DNA of 15,178 nt from an uncultured bacterium. Its GTDB lineage: Bacteria > Hydrogenedentota > Hydrogenedentia > Hydrogenedentales > CAITNO01. Shown here in pieces: positions 6,984 to 14,760 of this stretch; positions within the stretch are counted from its first letter, which is position 1, and each line of letters begins with the position of its first letter. A model generated the notes under the pieces. It had not been told where the DNA came from. It did no database searches and was given only the letters and a program-made list of their open reading frames with translations. The DNA lies in NCBI GenBank assembly GCA_937923585.1, contig CALDSM010000437.1:1-15178 (forward strand). The letters run 5' to 3'. The translations under genes were made by a program, and so were the position numbers.

Positions 6984-7030
6984 GAACACAGAACACGAGT
7001 GGACATGGATGCACAAGATGCACAGGATGA
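6956..7030. repeat. Periodic CACGGAA / CACAGAA and GATGCACA repeats
   Basis: Starting within the right arm of the inverted repeat, CACGGAA recurs at about 10-nt spacing (about 6958, 6967 and 6977), then CACAGAACACGAG. Two copies of GATGCACA in tandem (7008-7024) follow, and then another GATG. The complementary-looking TTCTTCTGTG...TGTGTTT lies further right (about 7068-7088). No coding frame uses this stretch convincingly. Confidence 0.5.
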
Positions 7031-7036
7031 AAGAGG

Positions 7037-7056
7037 GAAGGCGTGATGCCTTTTTT
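7037..7056 (+). terminator. Terminator-like hairpin before the SUMF1 fusion gene
   Basis: AAGGC (7038-7042), loop GTGAT, GCCTT (7048-7052), with six T in a row from 7051. The stem is only five to six base pairs and lies 257 bases after the metallophosphoesterase stop, inside repeat-rich DNA. It may terminate readthrough from upstream or be accidental. Confidence 0.35.
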
Positions 7057-7145
7057 CGCCTCTGTATTCTTCTGTGCCCCCTGTGTTTCAATTCCCGTGT
7101 TCTGGCGAACAGTACAGGGCACACAGCAAGTCCATGGAGGCACCC

Positions 7146-9623
7146 ATGAGCCAGTTCTTGAAGGTGATTGTTGTTGCGGGCTTTTTCATATCGTCTTTGG
7201 CCGCCGGACCAATGGCAATAGCGGCAGGAGAGGTTTTCACCAACGGCTGTGGCATGAAGATGCTGCCGGTTCCCGCGGGTTCTTTTGTGATGGGCGAACA
7301 GCACGCAGTGACGAAGGAGATGAACGGCCCCGACTGGGGCGACCATGGCAACCATGACGAAATCCCCGTTCACAGGGTTACCATCACCAAGCCGTTCCAT
7401 ATGTCCGAAACGGAAGTGACGGCGGAACAATTCCGCCAGTTTCGCGCGGACTACCAGGGGCCCGAAGGGTTCGCGCCCTATGCGTCCGGTGTCAGTTGGG
7501 CCGAGGCGGATGCCTTCTGCACATGGCTGAGCAAGAAGGAGGGCAAGCCCTACCGCCTGCCCACGGAAGCCGAATGGGAGTATGCGTGCCGCGCCGGTTC
7601 GGACGGCCTGTTCTGGTCAGGCGACACGCTCCCAACAGACGACACCAATCCTTTCGGTTTGAAGCGTATGCACACCGGCGTTTCGGAATGGTGTTATGAC
7701 TGGTGCGGCTCTTATTCCTGTGAAGACCAGACCGATCCCATCGGCCGTGCCTCTGGCTTCGCACGCGTGGTGCGCGGAGGCGGCATCGAGGTGCATCCGT
7801 TCGACAAGGCAAGCCTCGACGGCAGGAGCGAGCGCCAGCGGTGGGAGACAACGCAGGGTTTTCAGGACACCCCCTATGGCGACTACCCTCCGTTCTACCG
7901 CCGGTGCGCCAACCGCGCCAGCCTGATGCCCGACGCGCCGCCGCCGGGCGGACCGGTGCAGCATTTCATCGGGTTTCGCGTGGTGCAGGCCCCCTTGCCG
8001 GAGACGAAACCGCTCGACGCCGAAGTTCCCTGGCCGATGCGGGGATTGAAGCAGGAACGCTATGACGGCGGGCAGGGGCCTGACCCGTCGAAACCGTATC
8101 TCCAGGTGCGCCCGCTGCTGCCCATACCGCCGGAGAACTGTCATGACGAAGATATCGTGGCGGTGGGCCTCAACCCCGGCATCAAGGGGCACATCCACTC
8201 CGGCGGTCTCGTCGTCTGTCCCAACGGCGACCTGTTCATGGTGTCTTTCAGCACCAAGCGCGGCGAATCCGAATCGTGCAGCAACGCGACGATGGTCTGC
8301 ACCCGGCTGCGCCACGGCGCGGAGCAGTGGGACATGCCGGACGTGTTCGTGGACCTTGCCGACATGAACGAGCAGTCGGCGCTGCTGTGGAACGACAGCG
8401 GTACGCTGTGGTTCTTCGGCGGCGGCCGCTTCTTTGGGCCCGGCAAGCAGGAACTGGGCAACGTGCCCTTCCGTTTCTGCACCTCCACGGACAACGGCGC
8501 GACCTGGTCCGAATTGCGGGTGCCGGTTGTGGACGGTCCCGTGCGCGGCTTTACGGCGCAGCCCATCAACAGTGCATTTCGCGGCCCCGACAGCACCATC
8601 TACTTCGGCATGGACGGGCCGGGGGCGTCCTCCATGCTTTGGGCCAGCGGTGACAACGGCAAGACCTGGCGCGACGCCGGCGGCATGACCGCGGCGCGGC
8701 ACACCACCTTTGCCCTGTTGAAAGACAACCGCATACTGGCGATGGGCGGCAAGAACGCCGACATCGGGGGATACACGCCGAAGTGCTATTCCTCCGACTG
8801 GGGGAAGACCTGGACTGCACCCGTGAAGGCGCCCTTCGCCGCGCAGGGGACCAACCAGCGTCCCACGATGATTCGGCTCAAGAGCGGGCGGCTGTTCTTT
8901 GCCACGGACTGCCAGCATTTTACGGGCGCGGTGCCCGAAGGGCTCAAACTGCGCGGTGCCATCGTGGCCCTGTCGGAGGATGAGGGCGAAACGTGGCGCG
9001 TCAAGCCGCTGGCCTTGGCCACACCCCATGAACGGCACCGGTTCGAGACGGACACCTGGGAGCAGAAAGACGGTCCTGAGCACCGGTATCCGACGCTGGG
9101 CTATTCCGTGGCCGCCCAAGGACCGGACGGCGTGATTCACCTCATGAGTTCCATGAACCACCCGTCGCTCCATTTCGCGATGAACGAGGCGTGGATACTG
9201 TCCGACGATGCCGGGGAAACCGTTCCGGTGGCGGTTGGAGACGCGAAACGCACCGCGCACGAGGAGCGTTATCCGGACGGCGCATTGCGCATGATCTGGT
9301 CAAACATAATTGCCGCGGACGGCCGCTGCCTGCTCGACGGACCCGAAACCTGGTATCACCCCGACGGCAAGAAGCAGTACGCGGCAGAATACGCGCAGGG
9401 CCGCAAGGTGGGGGAGGAGACGCTCTGGGACCGCAACGGCGACCGCCTGTGGTCATGGACGCGCGACGCGGACGGGAAGGGTGTGTGGACCCACTACTGG
9501 CCTGACGGTGGTAAACGCATCGAGTCGCACTGGCAGGGCTGTCGCGTTCAGGGGTCCATCACCCATTGGGACCGGTCGGGCAAGGTGGTTTTCAGCGGCA
9601 ACGAGGCGATGGTCAACGACTGA
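7146..9623 (+). CDS. Secreted fusion: SUMF1 domain + Asp-box (sialidase-like) propeller + MORN-type repeats
   Basis: An 825-residue exported protein from ATG 7146, chosen for GGAGG five bases upstream and the signal sequence SQFLKVIVVAGFFISSLAAG (cleavage near AIAA, about 27); the frame is open further upstream. SUMF1 / formylglycine-generating-enzyme-like domain, about 38-282: LPVPAGSFVMG, PVHRVTITKPFHMSETEVT, VSWAEADAFCTWLS, YRLPTEAEWEYACRAG, GVSEWCYDWCG, VVRGGG, FIGFRVV. The active-site Cys pair of true FGE is absent after VVRGGG. Beta-propeller, about 335-695: four Asp-boxes (SxDxGxTW) at 447-454, 501-508, 549-556 and 610-617, and a degenerate one near 686. The sialidase Arg-Ile-Pro position reads HSGG (351-354), so sialidase activity is doubtful. 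C-terminus, about 705-818: YPDGALRM, WYHPDGKKQYAAEY, YWPDGGKRIESHW, WDRSGKVVFSG, as in MORN_2/YwqK repeats. Probably an extracellular glycan-related binding or hydrolytic protein. Confidence 0.85.
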   Translation: MSQFLKVIVVAGFFISSLAAGPMAIAAGEVFTNGCGMKMLPVPAGSFVMGEQHAVTKEMNGPDWGDHGNHDEIPVHRVTITKPFHMSETEVTAEQFRQFRADYQGPEGFAPYASGVSWAEADAFCTWLSKKEGKPYRLPTEAEWEYACRAGSDGLFWSGDTLPTDDTNPFGLKRMHTGVSEWCYDWCGSYSCEDQTDPIGRASGFARVVRGGGIEVHPFDKASLDGRSERQRWETTQGFQDTPYGDYPPFYRRCANRASLMPDAPPPGGPVQHFIGFRVVQAPLPETKPLDAEVPWPMRGLKQERYDGGQGPDPSKPYLQVRPLLPIPPENCHDEDIVAVGLNPGIKGHIHSGGLVVCPNGDLFMVSFSTKRGESESCSNATMVCTRLRHGAEQWDMPDVFVDLADMNEQSALLWNDSGTLWFFGGGRFFGPGKQELGNVPFRFCTSTDNGATWSELRVPVVDGPVRGFTAQPINSAFRGPDSTIYFGMDGPGASSMLWASGDNGKTWRDAGGMTAARHTTFALLKDNRILAMGGKNADIGGYTPKCYSSDWGKTWTAPVKAPFAAQGTNQRPTMIRLKSGRLFFATDCQHFTGAVPEGLKLRGAIVALSEDEGETWRVKPLALATPHERHRFETDTWEQKDGPEHRYPTLGYSVAAQGPDGVIHLMSSMNHPSLHFAMNEAWILSDDAGETVPVAVGDAKRTAHEERYPDGALRMIWSNIIAADGRCLLDGPETWYHPDGKKQYAAEYAQGRKVGEETLWDRNGDRLWSWTRDADGKGVWTHYWPDGGKRIESHWQGCRVQGSITHWDRSGKVVFSGNEAMVND

Positions 9624-9635
9624 CATCAGGTTGCG

Positions 9636-10442
9636 TCAATTCACCGTCTCATCCGGCACTTTCACGATGCGGAAACCGTAGTCGCCGTAGAAACCCTCGG
9701 GGCCCATGAACGCCCGGAAGGCAGAGCGGCATCCGGTGCCGTTATAGAAACTGCCGCCGCGGGCCACGCGCGTGGTTGCCCCGGGTTCCTCCCACGCGCT
9801 GCCGTCCGCGGGGGCGCCGTTGTAGTTCTGATGACCCGTGTCCTGCACCCATTCCCAGACATTTCCATACATGTCATATATGCCCCACGCATTCGGCTGT
9901 CTCGTGCCCGCGTCGTGGGTGCTGTCTCCGCTGTTGGCGTCGTACCAGGCACACTTGTCCAATTCTGCGGCGGAGTAGGTGCCGCCCCAAGTGTATGCCG
10001 TGGTTGTCCCTGCACGGCAGGCATACTCCCATTCCGCCTCGGAGGGCAACCGGTAGTTCATTCCCGGCCGCGCGGCGTTCAGCAGTTCTATGCAGCCCTG
10101 TATCTCATGCCAGGAGACCTGCTCAATTGGCCGGTTGCCGGTTTGGCCGTAGCGGCATCCATGGAAATGTGCGGGCATTTCACCCATGACCGCCGCCCAC
10201 TGGTCCTGAGTGACCTCGTATTTGGAGATCCAGAAGCCGTGCGCAAAGGTTACCTGGTGCTGGGGCACCTCCCTCTCGCTCCCGACGGTGTCGCCGGGCG
10301 CGCACCCCATCATGAAACTGCCGGGTGGGCACCAGATGAATTCAATGCCGTCAATGACCGTGTCGCGGTTGTCGCAACCGGACAGCTCCAGCAACCCCGA
10401 AGCCGCCGCAATGACCGCCGCGAGGCAGCAAACGCGCTTCAT
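9636..10442 (-). CDS. SUMF1 / formylglycine-generating-enzyme-like lipoprotein
   Basis: A 268-residue protein with a lipoprotein signal: MKRVCCLAAVIAAASGLLEL then S21-G22-C23, a lipobox that would make Cys23 the acylated residue. The SUMF1 (FGE-sulfatase, PF03781) domain fills about 29-263: GIEFIWCPPGSFMMG, QHQVTFAHGFWISKYEVTQDQW, VSWHEIQGCIELLN, YRLPSEAEWEYACRAGT, WGIYDMYGNVWEWVQD, RVARGGSFYNGTGCRSAFR, YGFRIVKV. In true FGE two Cys flank the segment after RGGS; here the first position is Asn (N234) and only C238 remains, so sulfatase-maturing activity is unlikely. GGAG seven bases before the ATG at 10442 fixes the start. It lies downstream of the pseudopilin gene on the same strand and meets the SUMF1 fusion convergently, with 12 bases between stops. 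Its function is unknown. Confidence 0.87.
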   Translation of the reverse strand: MKRVCCLAAVIAAASGLLELSGCDNRDTVIDGIEFIWCPPGSFMMGCAPGDTVGSEREVPQHQVTFAHGFWISKYEVTQDQWAAVMGEMPAHFHGCRYGQTGNRPIEQVSWHEIQGCIELLNAARPGMNYRLPSEAEWEYACRAGTTTAYTWGGTYSAAELDKCAWYDANSGDSTHDAGTRQPNAWGIYDMYGNVWEWVQDTGHQNYNGAPADGSAWEEPGATTRVARGGSFYNGTGCRSAFRAFMGPEGFYGDYGFRIVKVPDETVN

Positions 10443-10542
10443 GTCCCGTCTCCTCTGTGTTTGGCCGCAGTTTCTGGTCTGCCTTTCCCGGGATGCCTGA
10501 AACCAGTTCACACATCCCGCGCTCTCCTTCCCCGCTGCCTCC

Positions 10543-10559
10543 CCGGAACGCAGTTCCGG
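10543..10559. repeat. Small perfect hairpin between the pseudopilin and lipoprotein genes
   Basis: CCGGAAC (10543-10549), loop GCA, GTTCCGG (10553-10559). It lies in the 197-base gap between two minus-strand genes. No T-run follows in the direction of transcription, so readthrough into the lipoprotein gene remains possible. I see no good promoter for the lipoprotein gene in this gap. Confidence 0.5.
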
Positions 10560-10639
10560 TCTCCCGAGCCGAAGCGAATCATCGGGCGTCGTCATCATCC
10601 GCCAACCGGGATACAGACAAGCTCCGTGCAGAAACTTTT

Positions 10640-11584
<945 letters not shown>

Positions 11585-11637
11585 CGCAAAATCCCTCAAG
11601 CGTTGGGTGGCGCGATGGTTGGCCTTCTGTCGCCCTT

Positions 11638-11666
11638 ATCCTAAGCATGTTTGTTCGTTTTGTCAA
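11638..11666 (-). promoter_or_regulatory. Strong promoter of the pseudopilin gene
   Basis: On the minus strand, a perfect -35 TTGACA (11666-11661), 17-base spacer and -10 TAGGAT (11643-11638, four of six). Predicted start near 11631, giving a leader of about 47 nt to the ATG at 11584. A second TTGACA lies 14 bases further upstream without a matching -10. The surrounding DNA is AT-rich, as expected for a promoter region. Confidence 0.65.
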
Positions 11667-11754
11667 GCGGTTTCTGTCAAAGTGGTATAACTTCTTTATT
11701 CATTTTGCCTTCACTCCCCCAATTTCGGTTGTTTAAAACGCTAAAAAAGCTAAA

Positions 11755-11787
11755 CACTTTGGCGCATATGGCCAAAGTGGTCAGACC
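11755..11787. promoter_or_regulatory. Overlapping palindromes, candidate operators for the FadR-type regulator
   Basis: A 25-bp perfect palindrome, CACTTTGGC - 7 nt - GCCAAAGTG (11755-11779), abuts a compact GGTC-A-GACC palindrome (11779-11787). GGTC then repeats in inverted form in TTGACC at 11795-11800, the -35 box of the regulator gene. Known FadR-subfamily operators have a TGGT-N3-ACCA-like core, and the GGTC-A-GACC element resembles it. Sitting directly upstream of the regulator promoter, these are likely sites for autoregulation, or for control of the divergent pseudopilin gene. This is inference from symmetry and position. Confidence 0.5.
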
Positions 11788-11794
11788 GCAAGTA

Positions 11795-11824
11795 TTGACC
11801 GCCAGATATGAAGGGGATTAGAAT
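11795..11824 (+). promoter_or_regulatory. Promoter of the FadR-type regulator gene
   Basis: TTGACC (11795-11800, five of six), 18-base spacer, TAGAAT (11819-11824, five of six). Predicted start near 11831 and a leader of about 29 nt, containing GAGGG eight bases before the ATG at 11860. The -35 overlaps one arm of the inverted GGTC repeat. Confidence 0.6.
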
Positions 11825-11859
11825 AATCTCTGTAAACTGGCCCAACGAGGGACTTTGGT

Positions 11860-12615
11860 ATGGCTTCCGGAAACACGGATACGCGCGAAACCCAGACTGT
11901 TCCGACCGGTTCGGAAGAAATCGCACGGAAATTGACCCGTCGGATTTTCCTTGGCGAGTTCCCCAAGGACGCAAAACTTCCACCGGAGCGGGAATTGGCC
12001 GCGGGTTACGGTGTAGCGCGGACCGTTCTCCGCGAGGCGGTGAAACGACTGGAGGCGGTGGGGATTGTCAGAAGCCGTCGCGGCTCGGGCGTGTATGTCC
12101 AAGACTTGGAGTTCATGCGCGGCGTGGAACTTTTCGACACGCTGATTACCCTTGAGGACGGCTCGCTGAACATTCCCTTTCTGCGCGAGGTGCTAGAGTT
12201 TCGCGGTCATTTCATACGGCTCGTCGTGCGGCTCGCGGCGGCGCACCGTACGGACGAGGACATCGAGAACATCAAGCGGCTCATTGACGAGTGGGAACAG
12301 GCCAACGACGACCCAAAGCGCTTCGCCGACCTGACACTGGAACTGACCCGGCAAGTGGTCAATGCCACGCACAACCGGGTGTGTATCGGGTTGTGCGCCA
12401 CGCTCGAGCGCATCGCGGTGCGCATCCTGTCGCTGGTGGATCTGGTCATGCCCGATTCCAGCCAGAAGAAGAGAATATTCCACCGCATACTGGAAGCGCT
12501 TCAGGATCAGGACCCCGTCATGGCCGAACTCGCGGCCATCCGCTACCTGGAAAAATTGGAGACGACCCTGTCCTCCGGTTCGGCCGCGCACAATCTGGTG
12601 CATGTAGCCCGGTAG
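11860..12615 (+). CDS. FadR-type GntR family transcriptional regulator
   Basis: A 251-residue DNA-binding regulator. The N-terminal winged helix-turn-helix (about 17-82) is canonical GntR: SEEIARKLTRRIFLGEF, KLPPERELAAGYGVARTVLREAVKRLEAVGIV, then RSRRGSGVYV. The C-terminal helical domain (about 105-235) has the size and pattern of an FCD ligand-binding domain: LREVLEFRGHFIRLVVRLAA, DLTLELTRQVVNATHN, IFHRILEALQDQDPVMAELAAIRYLEKL. Several FCD metal-binding histidines appear changed: the usual D-x-x-F-H reads D157-LTLE, and the late Hxx is RYL. It may thus bind its effector without metal or use other ligands. Such regulators usually respond to sugar acids or other carboxylates; the effector here is unknown. 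GAGGG lies at proper spacing upstream of ATG 11860. Confidence 0.87.
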   Translation: MASGNTDTRETQTVPTGSEEIARKLTRRIFLGEFPKDAKLPPERELAAGYGVARTVLREAVKRLEAVGIVRSRRGSGVYVQDLEFMRGVELFDTLITLEDGSLNIPFLREVLEFRGHFIRLVVRLAAAHRTDEDIENIKRLIDEWEQANDDPKRFADLTLELTRQVVNATHNRVCIGLCATLERIAVRILSLVDLVMPDSSQKKRIFHRILEALQDQDPVMAELAAIRYLEKLETTLSSGSAAHNLVHVAR

Positions 12616-12961
12616 ACGGCGCGTTAGCATCCTGCGCGGGCCGTTCGCCTAAAGGCATTCCGCCGACGCGAAGCTCGCAGAATTCACATTGAACGCCGAT
12701 TGGGTGACTGGTAAACTGTCTTGGAGGACAAGGTTGACTTGCAGGCGCACATCGCCCGGTTCCGGACTTCATCTGTCACAGTTTTCGTGTATGATGGTAG
12801 CATATGAGGATGCGCATCGCTGTCTGGGAGTTGAGGGAGCGACACAATAACGACTGCCGGGGTTGCGGATCCCGGTTAAGACAACCCGCAGACAGATTTG
12901 GGCATCAGCAGGCGAGACTGAAGGCTGGGCTCATCCTGGCGGAAAGAGGAGAAGAACAGGG
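12616..12961. other. Gene-free stretch upstream of the EF-hand gene
   Basis: 346 bases with no frame that combines a start, RBS and plausible protein. TATGAT at 12790-12795 could be a -10, but the best -35 at proper spacing (TTCATC near 12768) is poor. Short GGGTTG...CAACCC complementarity near 12860-12886 is weak. No terminator with a T-run is visible after the regulator gene. Confidence 0.4.
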
Positions 12962-13552
12962 ATGGTGCGGAGAAACATGGGAATTCTGTGCGCGGTCTGC
13001 CTTGCAGCCGCGGGCGGGGCGTGGGGATGGAATGGCCGTTTGCCGGGAGCCGGTGCACGGGACATATTCCAGCTTCTTTCCCTACAGAAGATTGACGTGG
13101 CGGATGTCTTTCAGGCAGCCGACACGAACCACGATCAGCGGCTGACCTTCGAGGAGGCGCACAACTACAACTTCCTGGTGACCCAGGACATGTTCGACGA
13201 CTATGACCTCGACCTCAACGGCTACGTGGACCGCACGGAGGCCGGCCTGCCGGCGGCGGACATAGAGGTCAAGGACATCTTCGAGGATGCCGACGCCAAC
13301 GGGGACGAAAAGTTAACCTTTGACGAGGCCTATGCCAACTGCAACCTGATCACCGCGGCGCAGTTCTACGGGCTCGACGCCAACCTTGACGGGTATGTGG
13401 ACCGCACTGAAGCCGGCCTGCCCCCCGATTCGGGTAAGGACGGCTGCGAAGGCTGCAACGGCGGCAAATCCCGGCCTGCGGGCGGCGATTTGTTCACCAT
13501 GGCATTGAGCCTGCTTGGCCTGGCGGTCATGGCCGGGATTGGCCGCCGGTAG
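12962..13552 (+). CDS. Exported protein with four EF-hand loops and C-terminal sorting-like tail
   Basis: A 196-residue protein. N-terminal signal: MVRRNMGILCAVCLAAAGGAWG. Four Ca-binding EF-hand/dockerin-like loops: D54-x-N-x-D58...E65 (DTNHDQRLTFEE), D82...E93 (DLDLNGYVDRTE), D111...E122 (DANGDEKLTFDE) and D139...E150 (DANLDGYVDRTE). They form two tandem copies of a ~57-residue unit ending in GYVDRTEAGLP, an internal duplication. The C-terminus has Cys162-x-x-Cys165 in a Gly-rich linker, then GGDLFTMALSLLGLAVMAG and a final Arg-Arg, a layout like MYXO-CTERM or GlyGly-CTERM sorting tails. The start is ATG 12962 (GGAG ten bases upstream); ATG 12977, with GGAG four bases upstream, is an alternative. 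Probably an exported, Ca-binding, surface-sorted protein; partner unknown. Confidence 0.78.
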   Translation: MVRRNMGILCAVCLAAAGGAWGWNGRLPGAGARDIFQLLSLQKIDVADVFQAADTNHDQRLTFEEAHNYNFLVTQDMFDDYDLDLNGYVDRTEAGLPAADIEVKDIFEDADANGDEKLTFDEAYANCNLITAAQFYGLDANLDGYVDRTEAGLPPDSGKDGCEGCNGGKSRPAGGDLFTMALSLLGLAVMAGIGRR

Positions 13553-13594
13553 GACGGCGGAAGACCCGACCGGAAGAGAACGTCTCACAGAACA

Positions 13595-13637
13595 GCAATG
13601 CGCCGCGCCCCCCGGCATGCCGGGGGGCGCGCATTGC
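13595..13637 (+). terminator. Large GC-rich hairpin after the EF-hand gene (possible terminator)
   Basis: Arms at 13595-13617 and 13618-13637 pair over 20 bp with one 3-nt bulge in the left arm; the tip is the GGCATGCC palindrome. It lies 42 bases after the EF-hand stop. The stem contains runs of six C and six G. There is no T-run, so termination is not certain; it could be a dispersed palindrome or an mRNA 3'-end protector. Confidence 0.5.
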
Positions 13638-13666
13638 TTGCGGCATCGCGCCGCAATGGATAGAAT
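13638..13666 (+). promoter_or_regulatory. Promoter with overlapping palindrome before the second Gfo/Idh gene
   Basis: TTGCGG (13638-13643), 17 bases, TAGAAT (13661-13666, five of six -10 bases). Predicted start near 13673 and a leader of about 40 nt. The -35 and part of the spacer form a perfect inverted repeat, TTGCGGC - ATCGC - GCCGCAA (13638-13656), a candidate repressor operator. This element directly abuts the larger hairpin at 13595-13637. Confidence 0.5.
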
Positions 13667-13713
13667 GGCGTGCGGCGTTTATGGGCACAATTCCCGCAAA
13701 GGAGAACCGAATC

Positions 13714-14742
13714 ATGGGCAAAATGGGCGTGGGTATCATCGGCACGGGCTGGGTGGCGGGCGAGCATCTGCGTGCATGGCGCACGAACGCGCACACGGAG
13801 GTGCGGGCGATTTGCGACATTGACCCCGCGCGGGCCCGGGCGTTCGCGTCGGCACACCGGCTTGAGTGCGATTTCGCGGACAGCATCGAGGCGCTGGCGG
13901 CGCGGGACGACATCCAGATTGTCAGCATTGCGTCGCCGCCGAACTGCCACAAGGAGCACGCGGTGGCCGCGGCCAACGCCGGGAAGCACATGCTGCTGGA
14001 GAAGGCCATGGCGACGCGCGTCGGGGACGCGCGCGCCATCCGCGACGCGGTCGCCAAGGCGGGGGTGAAATCCGTCGTGGGCTTCGTGTTGCGGTGGAAC
14101 CCGCTGTTTGACCTGATCAAGGCGCAGCTTGCCGACAACGCGGTCGGCCGCGTGTACTACGGCGAGGTGGACTACTGGCACGGCATCGGCCCGTGGTACG
14201 CGCAGTACGGGTGGAATGTGAAGAAGGACGTGGGCGTGAGCTCGCTGCTTTCCGCCGGCGTGCATGCCGTGGATGCGCTGCGCTGGTTCATGGGCGGCAG
14301 GATTGTCGAGGTGACGCAGTACGCCACCGACATCCGCGGCCCCGAGTTCGCCGAGTACGAATACCCGCCGACGACGCTGACCATGTGCCGCTTCGACGAC
14401 GGGCGCATCGGCAAGGTGGCGTCGGGCATTGCCTGCGTGCAGCCCTACGTGTTTAATATCAACCTCGTCGGCGAGCACGGCACGATCCGCAACAATCAGG
14501 TGTTCTCCAAGGCGAAGTATCCCGGCCAGACCGGCTGGACCACCATCCCCACCATCCTGCCCGACAGCGGCGATGTGACCCATCATCCGTTTACGGGCGA
14601 GGTGGCGCACTTGGTCGAGTGCATCCATTCCGACCGCGAGTCGCACTGCAACGCCGCCGACGCGTTCCTGACCCATGAGGTGTGTTTCGCCGCGGACCTG
14701 TCCGGGCAGACCGGCAAGTCCGTGACGCTGCCGATGGCCTAG
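13714..14742 (+). CDS. Gfo/Idh/MocA family oxidoreductase (second copy)
   Basis: A 342-residue protein from ATG 13714, chosen over the in-frame ATG at 13681 because AAGGAG lies nine bases upstream and the Rossmann fold starts immediately (GKMGVGIIGTGWVAGEH, GxG at 10-12). Further landmarks: VRAICDIDPARA (30-41), IASPPNCHKEHAVAAANAGKHMLLEKAMA, in which the usual EKP reads E96-K97-A98, and GVHAVDALRW (182-191) with H184 and D187 at the usual catalytic position. It is well under 50% identical by eye to the 3610-4761 protein, so not a recent duplicate. It is followed after 18 bases by an RbsC-type permease gene, which suggests it oxidises or interconverts the sugar or cyclitol that the transporter imports. 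Confidence 0.88.
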   Translation: MGKMGVGIIGTGWVAGEHLRAWRTNAHTEVRAICDIDPARARAFASAHRLECDFADSIEALAARDDIQIVSIASPPNCHKEHAVAAANAGKHMLLEKAMATRVGDARAIRDAVAKAGVKSVVGFVLRWNPLFDLIKAQLADNAVGRVYYGEVDYWHGIGPWYAQYGWNVKKDVGVSSLLSAGVHAVDALRWFMGGRIVEVTQYATDIRGPEFAEYEYPPTTLTMCRFDDGRIGKVASGIACVQPYVFNINLVGEHGTIRNNQVFSKAKYPGQTGWTTIPTILPDSGDVTHHPFTGEVAHLVECIHSDRESHCNAADAFLTHEVCFAADLSGQTGKSVTLPMA

Positions 14743-14760
14743 CTGGAGCGCGGCGGTCCC

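Noticed and set aside
6950..7100. CRISPR-like array suggested by the CACGGAA repeats
   Set aside because: The units are only 7-10 nt with no spacers of uniform length and no cas genes in the window.
7074..7145. Upstream ATG at 7074 as start of the SUMF1 fusion
   Set aside because: It would place repeat-derived residues before the signal peptide; ATG 7146 has GGAGG at five bases and starts the hydrophobic leader.
7255..7995. Calling the SUMF1 domain of the fusion a true sulfatase-activating FGE
   Set aside because: The Cys pair expected after the RGG strand is absent, and no sulfatase gene is present in the window.
7617..9260. Long minus-strand open frame (547 codons) opposite the SUMF1 fusion gene
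   Set aside because: Same kind of composition shadow; the plus strand has signal peptide, SUMF1 motifs and four Asp-boxes.
12804..13145. Plus-strand 113-codon frame overlapping the start of the EF-hand gene
   Set aside because: Low-complexity Arg-rich product without domain signal; the overlapping EF-hand frame has clear calcium loops.
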